Counted from the stretch's first letter, positions 29,470 through 39,051 are shown. The stretch is DNA of 61,838 nucleotides from Cyanocohniella sp. LLY (GCA_022241785.1 JAKOMP010000025.1:1-61838), one strand, 5' to 3'. Program-made: numbers and translations. The notes: a model not told the origin generated them from the letters alone.

Positions 29470-32400
29470 TTACTCCTGCAAATCACCAACCAAAGTCACA
29501 CGCCCTTGAGAGCCGTAAGCCACTTCACTGATGAGTAGATTCGGGTCATGCAATTCAGCAATAATATATTCTGCTGATTTTTGAGCATCTAAAGCCGGAC
29601 TTAAATCAATGGCGCGAGTAAATACCTTGGGCCATTCAAACTTCAGAGTCTTAGTTAAGCCAAATAACCCTGCACCAATGGCCCCGAAGTTCACCCTTCG
29701 GCTTTGCTCAGGGTAAACATTATGCTCTAACCCAAAAGCACCATCCAAACGATTCACAGTCAAGAAACAACTACGTTCGTAACCCGCCGCTTCATTCAGG
29801 GATTGCTTGAGATGTTTAGCCATAAAGAATACGTGCTTGACAATTGCCTTTTCTGCTTCCAGATAAGTAGGTGTTTGATTTACCTGAAATACCGGATGAA
29901 TATGGATGAAAGCTCCAATATTGCCAAAGTTAGTGGCGATCGCAGATAATTTATGTTGTAGTAATTCCTCTGTCATATCTGCGAGAACTACGCGATGCAC
30001 TCCCACTGGTAAAGGCGATTGCTGGGAAACCATAGATTGGGGGAAACTTAAAACTACCACTTTCCAACCGCGATCGCTTAAGGATTGAGCTAATTGGGCG
30101 GTGGTGAGGGAACCATCGTCGGTGATTAAACCAACGTGTCCCTCTGGTAACGCGAAATCTAAACTATCGGGTGGTGGTAGAAACTGAAGTTTAGCAGGAC
30201 GGCGAGCAATACCGTCAATTATCTGGACTGGCTGGTAGCTAAACTCCTGCTGGGGCTTTTTTTTTTCACCTCCAGCCAACTTCTGGAGATAATCAACTAT
30301 TTGACCGATGGTGCGGAGGTCGCCCAGTTCTTCGATGTCTGGCTGGGGTAAGTTGGGGTACTTGTCTTGCATCGCCCCCAAGATTTCTACCCGTTTGATG
30401 GAGTCAATTCCTAAGTCAGCCTCCATGTCCATATCTAGTTCTAGCATCTCCACTGGGTAGCCGGTTTTATCACTGGTGATGGCTAACAGGGTTTCACCTA
30501 AGTCTGCGTAGTCGTCGGTGGGGAGTTGGGAGTGGGGAGTGGGGAGTGGGGTTTGGGTATATTCTACTGTTGGTTCCGGGGTGGGAATTGTGGGTGCTAC
30601 TGCTTCTGGTTCTGGGATAATTGGGGTAGGGGTATTAGTAGCAGGTGTAGCTGTTTCTACAGGAACGCTACCGGAGAAAAGGGATTGCAGATATTCTACA
30701 ACTTGACCGATGGTGCGTTTTTCTGATAGTTCTTCTAGGTTTGGCTGGGGTAAATCAGGATACATATCCTGTAATGCACCCAGGATTTCTACTCGTTTGA
30801 TGGAGTCAATTCCTAAGTCAGCCTCCATGTCCATATCCATTTCCAGCATCTCGACTGGGTAGCCAGTTTTATCACTGGTGATGGCTAACAAGTTATTACC
30901 CAAGTCAGCTAAGTCAATGGTAGGAACAGATATAGGTGCGGGTTGTGGTTCGACAACTGGCGCTGCTGCTACTGGTGCAGGTTCGGGTTGTGGTTCGACA
31001 ACTGGCGCTGCTACTACTGGCGCAGGTGCGGGTTGTGGTTCGACAATTGGCGCTGCTACTACTGGCGCGGGTGCGGGTTGGGGTTCGACAACTGGTGCTG
31101 CTACTACTGGCGCAGGTGCGGGTTGTGGTTCGACAACTGGCGCTGCTACTACTGGCGCAGGTACAGGTTGCGGTTCGACAACTGGCGCTGCTACTACTGG
31201 CGCAGGTGCAGGTGTGGTTTTATTAATAACTGTCTCTGTGGATTGAGTAATTGCCTCACCAGAGATTAGTTGAGAATATTCTTCTTGTATTAGTTGGAAA
31301 AAGTTCTTGGCGTATTCTAACTGTTCCAGGAGATATTGCTCATGGATGCGTAAGGTTTCACCTTGTTGACCGTGAAACTGCATCATGCCACGTTCAATAC
31401 TTTCCTTGACAACTAGCTTAAGTTGTGCTGTATCAGCATCAGATTTAGTATTGGCAAACAAGGAGTTTTGTTGCTGCATCAGTTGGAAAAACGCTTTGGT
31501 GTATTCCATTTGATGTTGCAGATAAGTTCCATGAACTTGTAAGTTCTCGGTTTGATTTTTCTGGAACTGAGTCAGCAGATATTCTAAACCTTCTAGCGTC
31601 CGTTGATAATTTACAGGTTTTTCTGGTGTTGGTTGCATCTTCGTTTCCTGGTCTATTTGAGTGGGAAGCATGGCCGGATTCATTTGCGGCTGGGGTGGGG
31701 TGGTACTAGATGCAGTGGAATTAGTAGAGTTATGTGATAATTCGGGCAAACTCTCTGCCGGATGGGCAACACGTCCATTACCAATACTGTCTTCAACTGG
31801 TGGAGTTACAACCACAGCCTCAGAAAACTCTGGTGTAGAAGTGATGGCAGGTGCAGCAGGTAAACTGACTGTATGCCCATCTTGCAAAGCTTGAGTAAAG
31901 GCGTTTTTGGTTTTGTCAGACACATAATTAATGCCTTTCAACCGCACATTTAATGCCTTCTTTTTCTCAACGGGGGGTAGTGCAGGTTCAACTTGATAAG
32001 GATCGATGTTTTTCAAAGGTAAACCAACCACACGCAACTGTACAGCCGCTTCTCTCAGGGAGCGATCGCTATTCTTTTGGGTGCTGGGGTTTAAGGAGAT
32101 GGTAAGATGTGGGCGATCGCCTAGAATATCTTTCACCAAGTTGGTCAAAATCCGTCTGGGGCCAAACTCTACGAAGCAATAACCACCGGCTGCATAGATA
32201 TTTTCAATTTCCTGTTTAAACAGCACCGAGTTAGCAAGGTGGGTTTCTAGGATTTTTTGAATACCTTGGGCTTCTTGGGGGTAAGGCTTACCTGTAACAT
32301 TGGTGAAGACGGGAATTTTGGGGCTGTTGAACTTCACCGACTTAGTGGCGATGGCAAAGGATTTTTGAGCAAAGGCAATTAACGGTGTGTGGAAGGCGGC

Positions 32401-34764
32401 GGACACAGGTAACAATACAGCCGCACAACCTTGGTCATGTAACGCTTGTCTTACCTTAGCGATTTCTGCGGTGGGCCCTGCCAAGACAATTTGTGAGGGA
32501 GAATTAAAGTTAGCAATGGTTACCTGGGGATAATTCCGCAGGACTACAGCCACTTTGGATAAGTCTTCCTTCACCGCCAACATACTACCAGCATCATGGT
32601 CTGGGTCTTCTGGGGCGGCCATTGCTTGACCTCTGGCTTTCACCAAGAATAAGTAATCTTGTTCACTGAGAACACCCGCAGCCCACAAAGCTGTTAATTC
32701 ACCAAAGCTGTGTCCGGCGACAAAATCAGATTTAAACCCAGCTTGTTGCAGGATGGAATACAAACCCGCGCTAAATACGCCGATGGCAGGTTGGGCGTAT
32801 TCTGTACGTTGCAGTGCGGCAATTTGGGCATTTTTTTCTACCTCATCAAATACGGGATGGGGAAAAACAATCTCTGATAACGGCTGCAAATTATCTTTGA
32901 GTAACAAACTATCCATACAGCCGTGTAGACGACGCATTTCTGGGAAATTCATCACCACTTCCCGTCCCATCTCCAGGTATTGAGAACCTTGTCCAGAGAA
33001 CAAAGCCACAACTTTACCGCCCAACTCCATCCCAGAGGAACGGTAGTAAATACCTTGGGGATGATCCCAAGATGTGATTGAACCTTTATGCTTTAACCAG
33101 TCAATGCTAATTTGCATGAACTTGCAAGCTTCTTGCAGATTTTCAGCCACAAATCCCACTCTGGCTGCAACCTGGGGAATCTCAATTGATTGGGATTCCT
33201 GAACTAATGCCGCAAAATGTCTCTCACCGCCATCTGCTTGCAATTGACCGAGAGTTTCTTCACACTTACTCAACAGTTGGGCTGGGTTGTTAGCAAACAG
33301 TAGCACCTCGCGGGGAGTGCTGTGTAAACGGTAGGGACGATTTTCGCCACCCTCGTATTCTTCCAACACAATGTGAAAATTTGTACCGCCAAAGCCGAAA
33401 GAACTTACACCCGCCCGTCTTGGCGCTTCTCCTTCTGCCCGAATCCAAGGTCTGGTTTCGGTATTTAAATAAAATGAGGAATTTTTAATGTCGAGTTTGG
33501 GGTTAGGCTCAGTAATATTAATGGTCGGGGGTAAAACTTTGTGATGCAGTGCCAAAGCTGTTTTAATCAAACTCGCCGCACCAGCCGCCGCTTTGGTATG
33601 TCCAATTTGGGACTTCACACTACCCAAAGCAATGTGCTGTTTTTTGGTATCGTGTTGGTTAAAGTAATCTCTTAAAGAACCAAATTCTGTGGGGTCACCC
33701 GCCATTGTACCTGTACCGTGGGCTTCCATTAAGCTGACAGTGGCAGGAGAAAAGCCAGCATCTTCATAAGCACGTTCTAAGGCTTTGACTTGACCTTCTT
33801 TGCGGGGAGCATAAATACTCTTATAGCGGCCATCGCTAGAAGTACCAATGCCTTTAATCACTGCATAAATTCTGTCGTTGTCCCGTTCTGCATCTTCTAG
33901 ACGCTTGAGGACATACATTCCCACACCTTCACCCAGCATCATCCCATCAGATTTAGCATCGAAGGGTTTAACATTATCGCTAGGAGAAACAGCCGGTGTT
34001 TTGCTGAAAGAGATATAAGCCATGATGGTGTTATCAGTATCCACACCACCGGTCAACATCATATCAGCACGATGTTCCACTAGTTCGCTAATTGCCACCT
34101 TTAAAGCACCAAAGGAACTAGCACAAGCTGCATCAACGACACAATTCATCCCGCCAAAATTCAAGCGGTTGGCAATTCGTCCAGCAACCACATTAGCTAA
34201 CATCCCAGGGAAAGCATTTTCATCCCATTTGATGTAAGCGCTTTTAATTTTTTCGATAATTTTTTGGGTATCTTCATCAGAAATACCACTGCTTTTGAGT
34301 GCCTTTTCCCAAACAGGATATTCCAAACGAGCCGAAAGCGGGGTTGCCAATTGCTTGGCCATAGCCACCCCTAAAATTACCCCGACATTCTGGCGGTCAA
34401 ACTCACGAGATTCACCATAACCAGCATCTTCCATTGCTTCTTTAGCAATTACCAAACCCAATAGCTGGGAAATATCTGTAACTTCCAAAATGCTGGGAGG
34501 AATACCAAACTCCATCGGGTTAAAATCCACTTCTGGGATGAAACCACCGCGTTTACAATAAGTTTTATCTTCAGGGTTTCTAGGATTAGGATCGTAATAA
34601 TCCTCTATGTTCCAGTGACTAGCAGGAACATCAGTAATACAATCAATTTTGTTAATGATATTTTGCCAGTATTCCCGTAAATTTCTGGCTTGAGGCAATA
34701 GAGAAGCCATACCAACAATGGCTATAGGATTTTGTTGTAATTGTCTGTTAATCTTGCTAATTGA
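29470..34764 (-). CDS. hglE: Iterative PKS KS-AT-ACP-ACP-KR(structural half), HglE-like
   Basis: Start ATG 34764 (MSISKINRQL) is preferred because AAGGA lies 7 bases upstream; ATG 34881 (MSAYSID) and an even longer frame remain possible. About 1764 residues. Ketosynthase: Cys in DAACASSFGA (about 213), EAHGTGT, GHTKAAAGAA. Acyltransferase: GQGSQYLEMG (about 590), active Ser in GHSFGELTA (about 684). A linker and a Pro/Val/Ala repeat (about 1180-1276) follow. Two carrier domains each have LGIDSIKRVEILGA (about 1325 and 1450). The C-terminal 220 residues match the non-catalytic half of a KR and stop at RVTLVGDLQE. This is the PfaA/HglE layout and initiates heterocyst glycolipid aglycone synthesis. 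Confidence 0.88.
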   Translation of the reverse strand, partial: SISKINRQLQQNPIAIVGMASLLPQARNLREYWQNIINKIDCITDVPASHWNIEDYYDPNPRNPEDKTYCKRGGFIPEVDFNPMEFGIPPSILEVTDISQLLGLVIAKEAMEDAGYGESREFDRQNVGVILGVAMAKQLATPLSARLEYPVWEKALKSSGISDEDTQKIIEKIKSAYIKWDENAFPGMLANVVAGRIANRLNFGGMNCVVDAACASSFGALKVAISELVEHRADMMLTGGVDTDNTIMAYISFSKTPAVSPSDNVKPFDAKSDGMMLGEGVGMYVLKRLEDAERDNDRIYAVIKGIGTSSDGRYKSIYAPRKEGQVKALERAYEDAGFSPATVSLMEAHGTGTMAGDPTEFGSLRDYFNQHDTKKQHIALGSVKSQIGHTKAAAGAASLIKTALALHHKVLPPTINITEPNPKLDIKNSSFYLNTETRPWIRAEGEAPRRAGVSSFGFGGTNFHIVLEEYEGGENRPYRLHSTPREVLLFANNPAQLLSKCEETLGQLQADGGERHFAALVQESQSIEIPQVAARVGFVAENLQEACKFMQISIDWLKHKGSITSWDHPQGIYYRSSGMELGGKVVALFSGQGSQYLEMGREVVMNFPEMRRLHGCMDSLLLKDNLQPLSEIVFPHPVFDEVEKNAQIAALQRTEYAQPAIGVFSAGLYSILQQAGFKSDFVAGHSFGELTALWAAGVLSEQDYLFLVKARGQAMAAPEDPDHDAGSMLAVKEDLSKVAVVLRNYPQVTIANFNSPSQIVLAGPTAEIAKVRQALHDQGCAAVLLPVSAAFHTPLIAFAQKSFAIATKSVKFNSPKIPVFTNVTGKPYPQEAQGIQKILETHLANSVLFKQEIENIYAAGGYCFVEFGPRRILTNLVKDILGDRPHLTISLNPSTQKNSDRSLREAAVQLRVVGLPLKNIDPYQVEPALPPVEKKKALNVRLKGINYVSDKTKNAFTQALQDGHTVSLPAAPAITSTPEFSEAVVVTPPVEDSIGNGRVAHPAESLPELSHNSTNSTASSTTPPQPQMNPAMLPTQIDQETKMQPTPEKPVNYQRTLEGLEYLLTQFQKNQTENLQVHGTYLQHQMEYTKAFFQLMQQQNSLFANTKSDADTAQLKLVVKESIERGMMQFHGQQGETLRIHEQYLLEQLEYAKNFFQLIQEEYSQLISGEAITQSTETVINKTTPAPAPVVAAPVVEPQPVPAPVVAAPVVEPQPAPAPVVAAPVVEPQPAPAPVVAAPIVEPQPAPAPVVAAPVVEPQPEPAPVAAAPVVEPQPAPISVPTIDLADLGNNLLAITSDKTGYPVEMLEMDMDMEADLGIDSIKRVEILGALQDMYPDLPQPNLEELSEKRTIGQVVEYLQSLFSGSVPVETATPATNTPTPIIPEPEAVAPTIPTPEPTVEYTQTPLPTPHSQLPTDDYADLGETLLAITSDKTGYPVEMLELDMDMEADLGIDSIKRVEILGAMQDKYPNLPQPDIEELGDLRTIGQIVDYLQKLAGGEKKKPQQEFSYQPVQIIDGIARRPAKLQFLPPPDSLDFALPEGHVGLITDDGSLTTAQLAQSLSDRGWKVVVLSFPQSMVSQQSPLPVGVHRVVLADMTEELLQHKLSAIATNFGNIGAFIHIHPVFQVNQTPTYLEAEKAIVKHVFFMAKHLKQSLNEAAGYERSCFLTVNRLDGAFGLEHNVYPEQSRRVNFGAIGAGLFGLTKTLKFEWPKVFTRAIDLSPALDAQKSAEYIIAELHDPNLLISEVAYGSQGRVTLVGDLQE
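30519..30552. repeat. Heptamer repeat AGTGGGG inside hglE coding sequence
   Basis: Tandem GGGGAGT units, the same STRR as at 15940-15980, lie in frame between the two ACP domains. On the coding strand they specify PLPTPHSQLPT. An intergenic repeat family has been captured as an inter-domain linker. Confidence 0.8.
30936..31226. repeat. 45-bp tandem repeat encoding the Pro/Val/Ala linker of HglE
   Basis: About six near-identical 15-codon units encode variants of VVEPQPAPAPVVAAP on the minus strand, just before the first ACP. Because 45 is divisible by three, reading frames on the opposite strand also stay open; those are shadows. The unit number is likely to vary between strains. Confidence 0.9.
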
Positions 34765-35105
34765 CATTGGTTTTTCCTTATTCGATTTCTTGTCCTCTAT
34801 TGACCTCATCACAGTTTTTTGACAACTATTGATTAGGCTCTCCAACTCTGCCAAGGCAGTATCAATTGAATAAGCAGACATAAGGCATATACTGTTCTTA
34901 AGTACCGTGAATCGTGATAGCTTGCGTGGCGCAGCATAGCTACAGTAATTCCTGTTGCCCATTCAAAATGAGCTATTTTTTATCTACGCGTAACATGAGG
35001 CAGACAAAACTAAATGTTTGTCTTTAAACAACCGAAACCACACGATACACACTGCCTTTCTACCTCCAGGCAATTTCCGAAAACAGCGATGATCGCGTCA
35101 GAATT

Positions 35106-35384
35106 TTATCCAGCACTCGATTCTTGATATTGTGGTAATAGGTCAATGACGTTGTTGAAACTGGTAAAATAGTCTTGGAGTGCGTTAGCTGCTTGACCAG
35201 TGAATTCCATCCATTCGTAATGGCAAAGGTTTTGGGCAATTGTATCCCACTGGATCGCCGGAAATTGAGGAGTAGCTACTAAGACAGAAACGCTTTTTTC
35301 TCCCAAACTTGTTTGAGTATCTAACTTAACAGCAGCAATATAGCTAGTGTTAATAATGACGTTCTGTATTTTGATAAATGCCAT
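35106..35384 (-). CDS. Small protein of unknown function upstream of hglE
   Basis: Start ATG 35384 is preferred over TTG 35396; 92 residues. It begins MAFIKIQNVIINTSYIAAVKLD and carries an acidic/aromatic middle and the helix AANALQDYFTSF. I do not recognise a fold; the alternating N-terminal half looks beta-rich. It lies about 340 bases upstream of the chosen hglE start on the same strand, and comparable small genes precede hglE in Anabaena as I recall, so a co-transcribed accessory role is possible. The composition looks like real coding sequence rather than a chance frame. Confidence 0.55.
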   Translation of the reverse strand: MAFIKIQNVIINTSYIAAVKLDTQTSLGEKSVSVLVATPQFPAIQWDTIAQNLCHYEWMEFTGQAANALQDYFTSFNNVIDLLPQYQESSAG

Positions 35385-36143
35385 AGCCAGTTTCAACGTC
35401 CAGGATAATGTATTTTAAGCAATTCAACCCAGAAAAGTTGACAAGTTCGTTACCGAAAAAACATCCCCCCTTATTCCGAATCATGCACTTTTCTGAAGAA
35501 ATACTCACACACTTAAAAGGTGATGCCAATGCGGTCAGGTTTAGTTTTGTCTTTTCCACGCTTAACAAAATAACTAAATTTCCTTGCCGCCTTGAAACGT
35601 TTGAATTAATAAAAAGAATAACATGATTCACAGAAACTAAATCATTTGTTTAAGGTTATTTTATAAAAAACCTAAATTCTTGCGGGCAATTTTTTTGTAT
35701 AAACCATACACCAAAAGTATAATTAATATCCAATATAACCAGATAAAAATTAGCTAAGTTACCCCTGGATGCCTGATTTACATATCAGTACCAGAGTTGA
35801 TTGAACTAATAAAAATCTAACTAACACCTAGAAATAAAACAGTAGTAAGTAGCTGTATTTCTCAGCAGAACATCATAATCGAATCCAAATATTTAATAAT
35901 TTTTGAATATTAAATAACAAAAATATCCAAACAGTTATTTATGAAGCAAACCTTGATTTAGTAAATTGTACATAATAAACAACACAAAATAAATTGTAAT
36001 GAATCCCCAACATTTTGATATCATCAACTAACATCTGACAACAAAGTTACAGAAATAGAAATAAATTCATGAATCCCACAAATAGCCATAAATACCCATA
36101 TCACACTTAATAAAATTCTGATGCTAACCCCATAGCCAAAAAA
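35385..36143. other. A+T-rich non-coding region
   Basis: Two overlapping frames of 70-90 codons near 35350-35630 run in opposite directions, and neither looks like a protein. An AGGTT...AACCT hairpin with an A/T core lies at 35653-35673. The remainder (35700-36120) is A+T rich with no recognisable element and could contain the hglE-side promoter. Confidence 0.4.
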
Positions 36144-37463
36144 CTAATGACTAATAACTGACTTCCCACTCCAATGCTGCCAACGTAGCAACCCCCGTCC
36201 AACCAACTCCGGATTTGCATCCCCCACGAAACAGATACGCCCCAACCGTTCACAAGCCAGCAAAATTTCCCCATGTCCCATAAAAGGAGCTATTACAAAG
36301 TTATTATGACTTGTATACAAATTAATTAAATAATTAACAATCCCTTCCACGCCCTCAATATTAATAGGAGCCTGCGGCCGAGATATTGATTGATGAGAAA
36401 AAATACCCACATAAACATTACCCAGCAGCAACTCATATTGAAAGGGCATTTGGCAACGGCGATAAAATTCATAAATCTGACCCTCAGAACGCAACACCGC
36501 CACCACCCGCGCCTCATCTACCAAATAATCATGCTTCCAGGTAGCAGAAAGAGTGGCGATCGCCAGAGATGCATCTGAAGGTAACAAGTTGGTAAAATCT
36601 GAACTAGCCGTATCGCCGCAATACACCAAATGCCGATCCAGCAGCCATTCATCCCCAAGTTTCACCTGAGTATTTGCTGGTTCCGCCACCTGTTTTGGCT
36701 GACGTTGACTCTGCTTCTGTGCCAACTTAGCAGCCCTTTGTGCCATAGCACTGTTATGGGCCAAAATCTGTAACTCTTTTTGCTTCGCCCTCGCATCAAC
36801 CATCAATTGAGCTAACTGTGCAGCTTCCGCCTCGTCTCCCCTAGCCTGGGCCAACTCCCAAGCCTGTTGCGCCGCTTCCGCCGCCGCCCGTTCCTGACTA
36901 CCAGCCCTAGCTATCTTCAGTAAAGCTGTAGGACTATCAGCAATAGGCGATCGCTTAATTATCTGTTTCACCTCTGGATGAATACTTTTAGCAATTTGCT
37001 TACCATGCTGAAAAGTGCGTTCCGAGTAGCCCACCTCTCTAGCCAACTCCACCGTGCGCTTGGGAGGTGGTGAAATGATTTCACTACCTTTATTAGTATG
37101 TTGATTATCGCCAGCCTTCGCCCTCAGTCCCATCCGTACCAAAATTTGATCACGCTCAAACCACAGTTCCGAACGTTCCAACGGTTCCAACTCATTGCGA
37201 ATCAGATTTTCGTCAATTTCCGCCAACCGCGCTTGATCCGCATCTTGATAGTTGACAATATTACACTCAACCGCCTCCAGGCCCAATAGCTTACAAGCAG
37301 TCAGCCGATGCAAACCAGCAATCAAATTCAGCTTTTGGTCTACCGTAATCGGATTCAATAAACCATTAGCCTTAATCGACTCCTTCAAATCATCAACCTT
37401 CTCACCCTTTACCGGACGGCGGTTTTGACCAATAAGAATTTGGTCTATAGGCACAATGGGCAT
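36144..37463 (-). CDS. ParB-like protein fused to a degenerate DNA-methyltransferase domain
   Basis: 439 residues. The N-terminal 110 residues are a ParB/Srx nuclease-like domain (IDQILIGQNRRPV, the nucleotide-binding LIAGLHRLTACKLLG, ENLIRNEL). A helical segment and an Ala/Gln-rich coiled coil follow (about 190-265). From about residue 273 the sequence tracks the ParB-methylase fusions of phages: DEWLLDRHLVYCGDT matches GDVWxLGxHRLLCGDS. Where the catalytic DPPY should stand there is ATLSATW, and the SAM-binding DPFxGSGTT is IAPFMGHGEIL. The closing ACERLGR and RWQHWSGK still match. The methylase is therefore probably dead and the protein may only bind DNA. It lies between the hgl and hgd genes. 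Confidence 0.75.
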   Translation of the reverse strand: MPIVPIDQILIGQNRRPVKGEKVDDLKESIKANGLLNPITVDQKLNLIAGLHRLTACKLLGLEAVECNIVNYQDADQARLAEIDENLIRNELEPLERSELWFERDQILVRMGLRAKAGDNQHTNKGSEIISPPPKRTVELAREVGYSERTFQHGKQIAKSIHPEVKQIIKRSPIADSPTALLKIARAGSQERAAAEAAQQAWELAQARGDEAEAAQLAQLMVDARAKQKELQILAHNSAMAQRAAKLAQKQSQRQPKQVAEPANTQVKLGDEWLLDRHLVYCGDTASSDFTNLLPSDASLAIATLSATWKHDYLVDEARVVAVLRSEGQIYEFYRRCQMPFQYELLLGNVYVGIFSHQSISRPQAPINIEGVEGIVNYLINLYTSHNNFVIAPFMGHGEILLACERLGRICFVGDANPELVGRGLLRWQHWSGKSVISH

Positions 37464-37848
37464 AATTACAGCTTTTTAGTGCAGTCAGTCAAAGAATCAG
37501 TATACATAATTTGGAGCAGTGAGGGAGGTGGGGTGATGGAGACAGTAACCAATGACTAATGACAATATCGTATTTTACGATACTGGATGCGAAGTCAAAT
37601 TAGGATAAAACTAAGAAAGATTTGAAGTAACGCCACTATCGATTTTGTTGCCAAGTTAGTAAATTAAGGTGGCTGTACAGACATACAAAGATTCCTAAAA
37701 CCCACAAATACGTAAAGCCAAACTCATCTTTGCACCTTTACGTGAGCTTTTCATATCTTAAATTCAGCACTACCAGAATAAGTCATATTGCTTAACTTGC
37801 AGACGAGCCGACTGCAATCGACAAATTTAACACAATTGGAATAAAAAT
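37464..37848. promoter_or_regulatory. Divergent upstream region of the ParB-like and hgdB-like genes
   Basis: There are 385 non-coding bases between divergent genes, so promoters for both must be here. Short ACTAATGAC repeat words occur at 37548-37566. No clear regulator site (for example GTA-N8-TAC) was found on reading. Confidence 0.4.
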
Positions 37849-39051
37849 ATGGCAGCAAACAAAGACAGCCAATTATTTTCAAAACCCCTAGGTCGGTGGC
37901 GGATTATTTTGGCCGGTTCCGTCACCTTATTAGCCGGAATCATCGCTTTCTACAATTTTTCACCAAATCGGACACCCTCTCAAGTTCAGACTCCACCAGA
38001 AACTACCACAGAAACTACTCCTGTTAGACTTGCGGTGACAGCTTTAGGACGTTTACAACCCCAAGGAGAAGTGACAACTTTGTCTGCTCCTAATGCAGTT
38101 AACGGCCCACGGGTTGAAAGATTACTAGTCACCGAAGGTGAACAAGTTAAAACAGGACAAGTATTGGCGCATTTAGAAAATTATGCTCGCTCCACAGCTG
38201 CCCTGCAACAATCATTAGACCAGCTAGAAGTAGCCAAAGCCAGACTAGGACAGGTGAAAGCTGGAGCTAGAAGTGGAGATATTGCTGCACAAAGAGCTGC
38301 GATCGCAGGTTTAGAGTCACAATTAAAAGGAGACGTTGCAGCAGGGCAAGCAACAATCAACCGCATCCAAGCTGAGGTAAACAACGCCCAAAGCGAAAAC
38401 GAGCGATATCAACAGTTATTTAGACAAGGTGCAATTTCTGCCTCTGTAGCAGATAGTAAAGCTTTACAACTCCAGACTGTACAACAGCAGCTCACAGAAG
38501 CCCAAGCCAACCTCAACCGCACTCAAACTACTCTCCAAGACCAAATACAAGAAGGTAGAGCTAGACTTAACAGTATTAGCGAAGTCCGTCCCGTCGATGT
38601 TGAATTGGCACAAACCGAAGTTACTAGTGCCGTAACTGCTATCAAACAAGCAAAAGCTGACCAGGAATTGACTTACCTCAAATCTCCCATAGATGGCCAA
38701 ATTTTAAAAATTCACACCAAAACCGGAGAAGTAATTGACAACGCAGGCTTTGCTGAGATCGGTAAAATAGCTCAGATGTCTGTAGTTGCAGAAGTTTATC
38801 AAACTGATATATCAAAAGTCAGTGTAGGTCAAAAAGCTACCATTACTAGCACGGCATTTGCTGGCGCAATTTCAGGAACAGTGACCGAAATTGGTTGGCA
38901 AATTGGTCGCCAAAGCATCTTCAGCCTTAATCCCACAGCAGATACAGACCGCAGAATAGTTGAAGTCAAAATCAGCATCGATAATCCCGAAGATAGTTCG
39001 CGGGTAGCTCGTTTGACGAATTTACAGGTAGATGTTGCCATTCAAATATAG
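37849..39051 (+). CDS. hgdB: DevB/HgdB-type membrane fusion protein of an ABC exporter
   Basis: 400 residues. One N-terminal membrane anchor (about 17-37, WRIILAGSVTLLAGIIAFY) is followed by a Pro/Thr-rich linker. A biotinyl-lipoyl half (VTALGRLQPQGEVTTLSAP, VERLLVTEGEQVKTGQVLAHLEN) comes next, then a long periplasmic coiled-coil hairpin (about 125-255) and the returning lipoyl/beta-barrel part (LKSPIDGQILKIHTKTGEVI, then the barrel to the end). Such adaptors link an inner-membrane permease to TolC. With the following DevC-type gene and the epimerase-like gene it matches the hgdB-hgdC-hgdA order needed for heterocyst glycolipid layer assembly. Other DevB paralogues exist, so the symbol depends on that context. 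Confidence 0.82.
   Translation: MAANKDSQLFSKPLGRWRIILAGSVTLLAGIIAFYNFSPNRTPSQVQTPPETTTETTPVRLAVTALGRLQPQGEVTTLSAPNAVNGPRVERLLVTEGEQVKTGQVLAHLENYARSTAALQQSLDQLEVAKARLGQVKAGARSGDIAAQRAAIAGLESQLKGDVAAGQATINRIQAEVNNAQSENERYQQLFRQGAISASVADSKALQLQTVQQQLTEAQANLNRTQTTLQDQIQEGRARLNSISEVRPVDVELAQTEVTSAVTAIKQAKADQELTYLKSPIDGQILKIHTKTGEVIDNAGFAEIGKIAQMSVVAEVYQTDISKVSVGQKATITSTAFAGAISGTVTEIGWQIGRQSIFSLNPTADTDRRIVEVKISIDNPEDSSRVARLTNLQVDVAIQI

Noticed and set aside
30878-31269. Long open frames on the plus strand opposite the HglE linker (Gly/Thr- and Leu/Val-rich)
   Set aside because: They come from the 45-bp repeat being divisible by three; composition is absurd for proteins and the minus-strand frame is clearly coding.
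19081-34764. Omega-3 polyunsaturated fatty acid (pfa) synthase
   Set aside because: Architecture is similar, but the PfaC-like protein lacks the tandem FabA-type dehydratases, release is by an ACP-thioester reductase, and the neighbours are glycolipid genes; a fatty-alcohol glycolipid fits better.
35350-35631. Overlapping 70-93-codon frames on both strands upstream of the small hglE-linked gene
   Set aside because: They overlap each other in opposite directions, have odd composition and no ribosome sites.
36326-36578. Short frames inside the ParB-like gene
   Set aside because: Out-of-frame shadows of a protein with recognisable domains along its whole length.
37464-37848. NtcA site (GTA-N8-TAC) upstream of the hgdB-like gene
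   Set aside because: I found GTA and TAC triplets but not at the required 8-base spacing.
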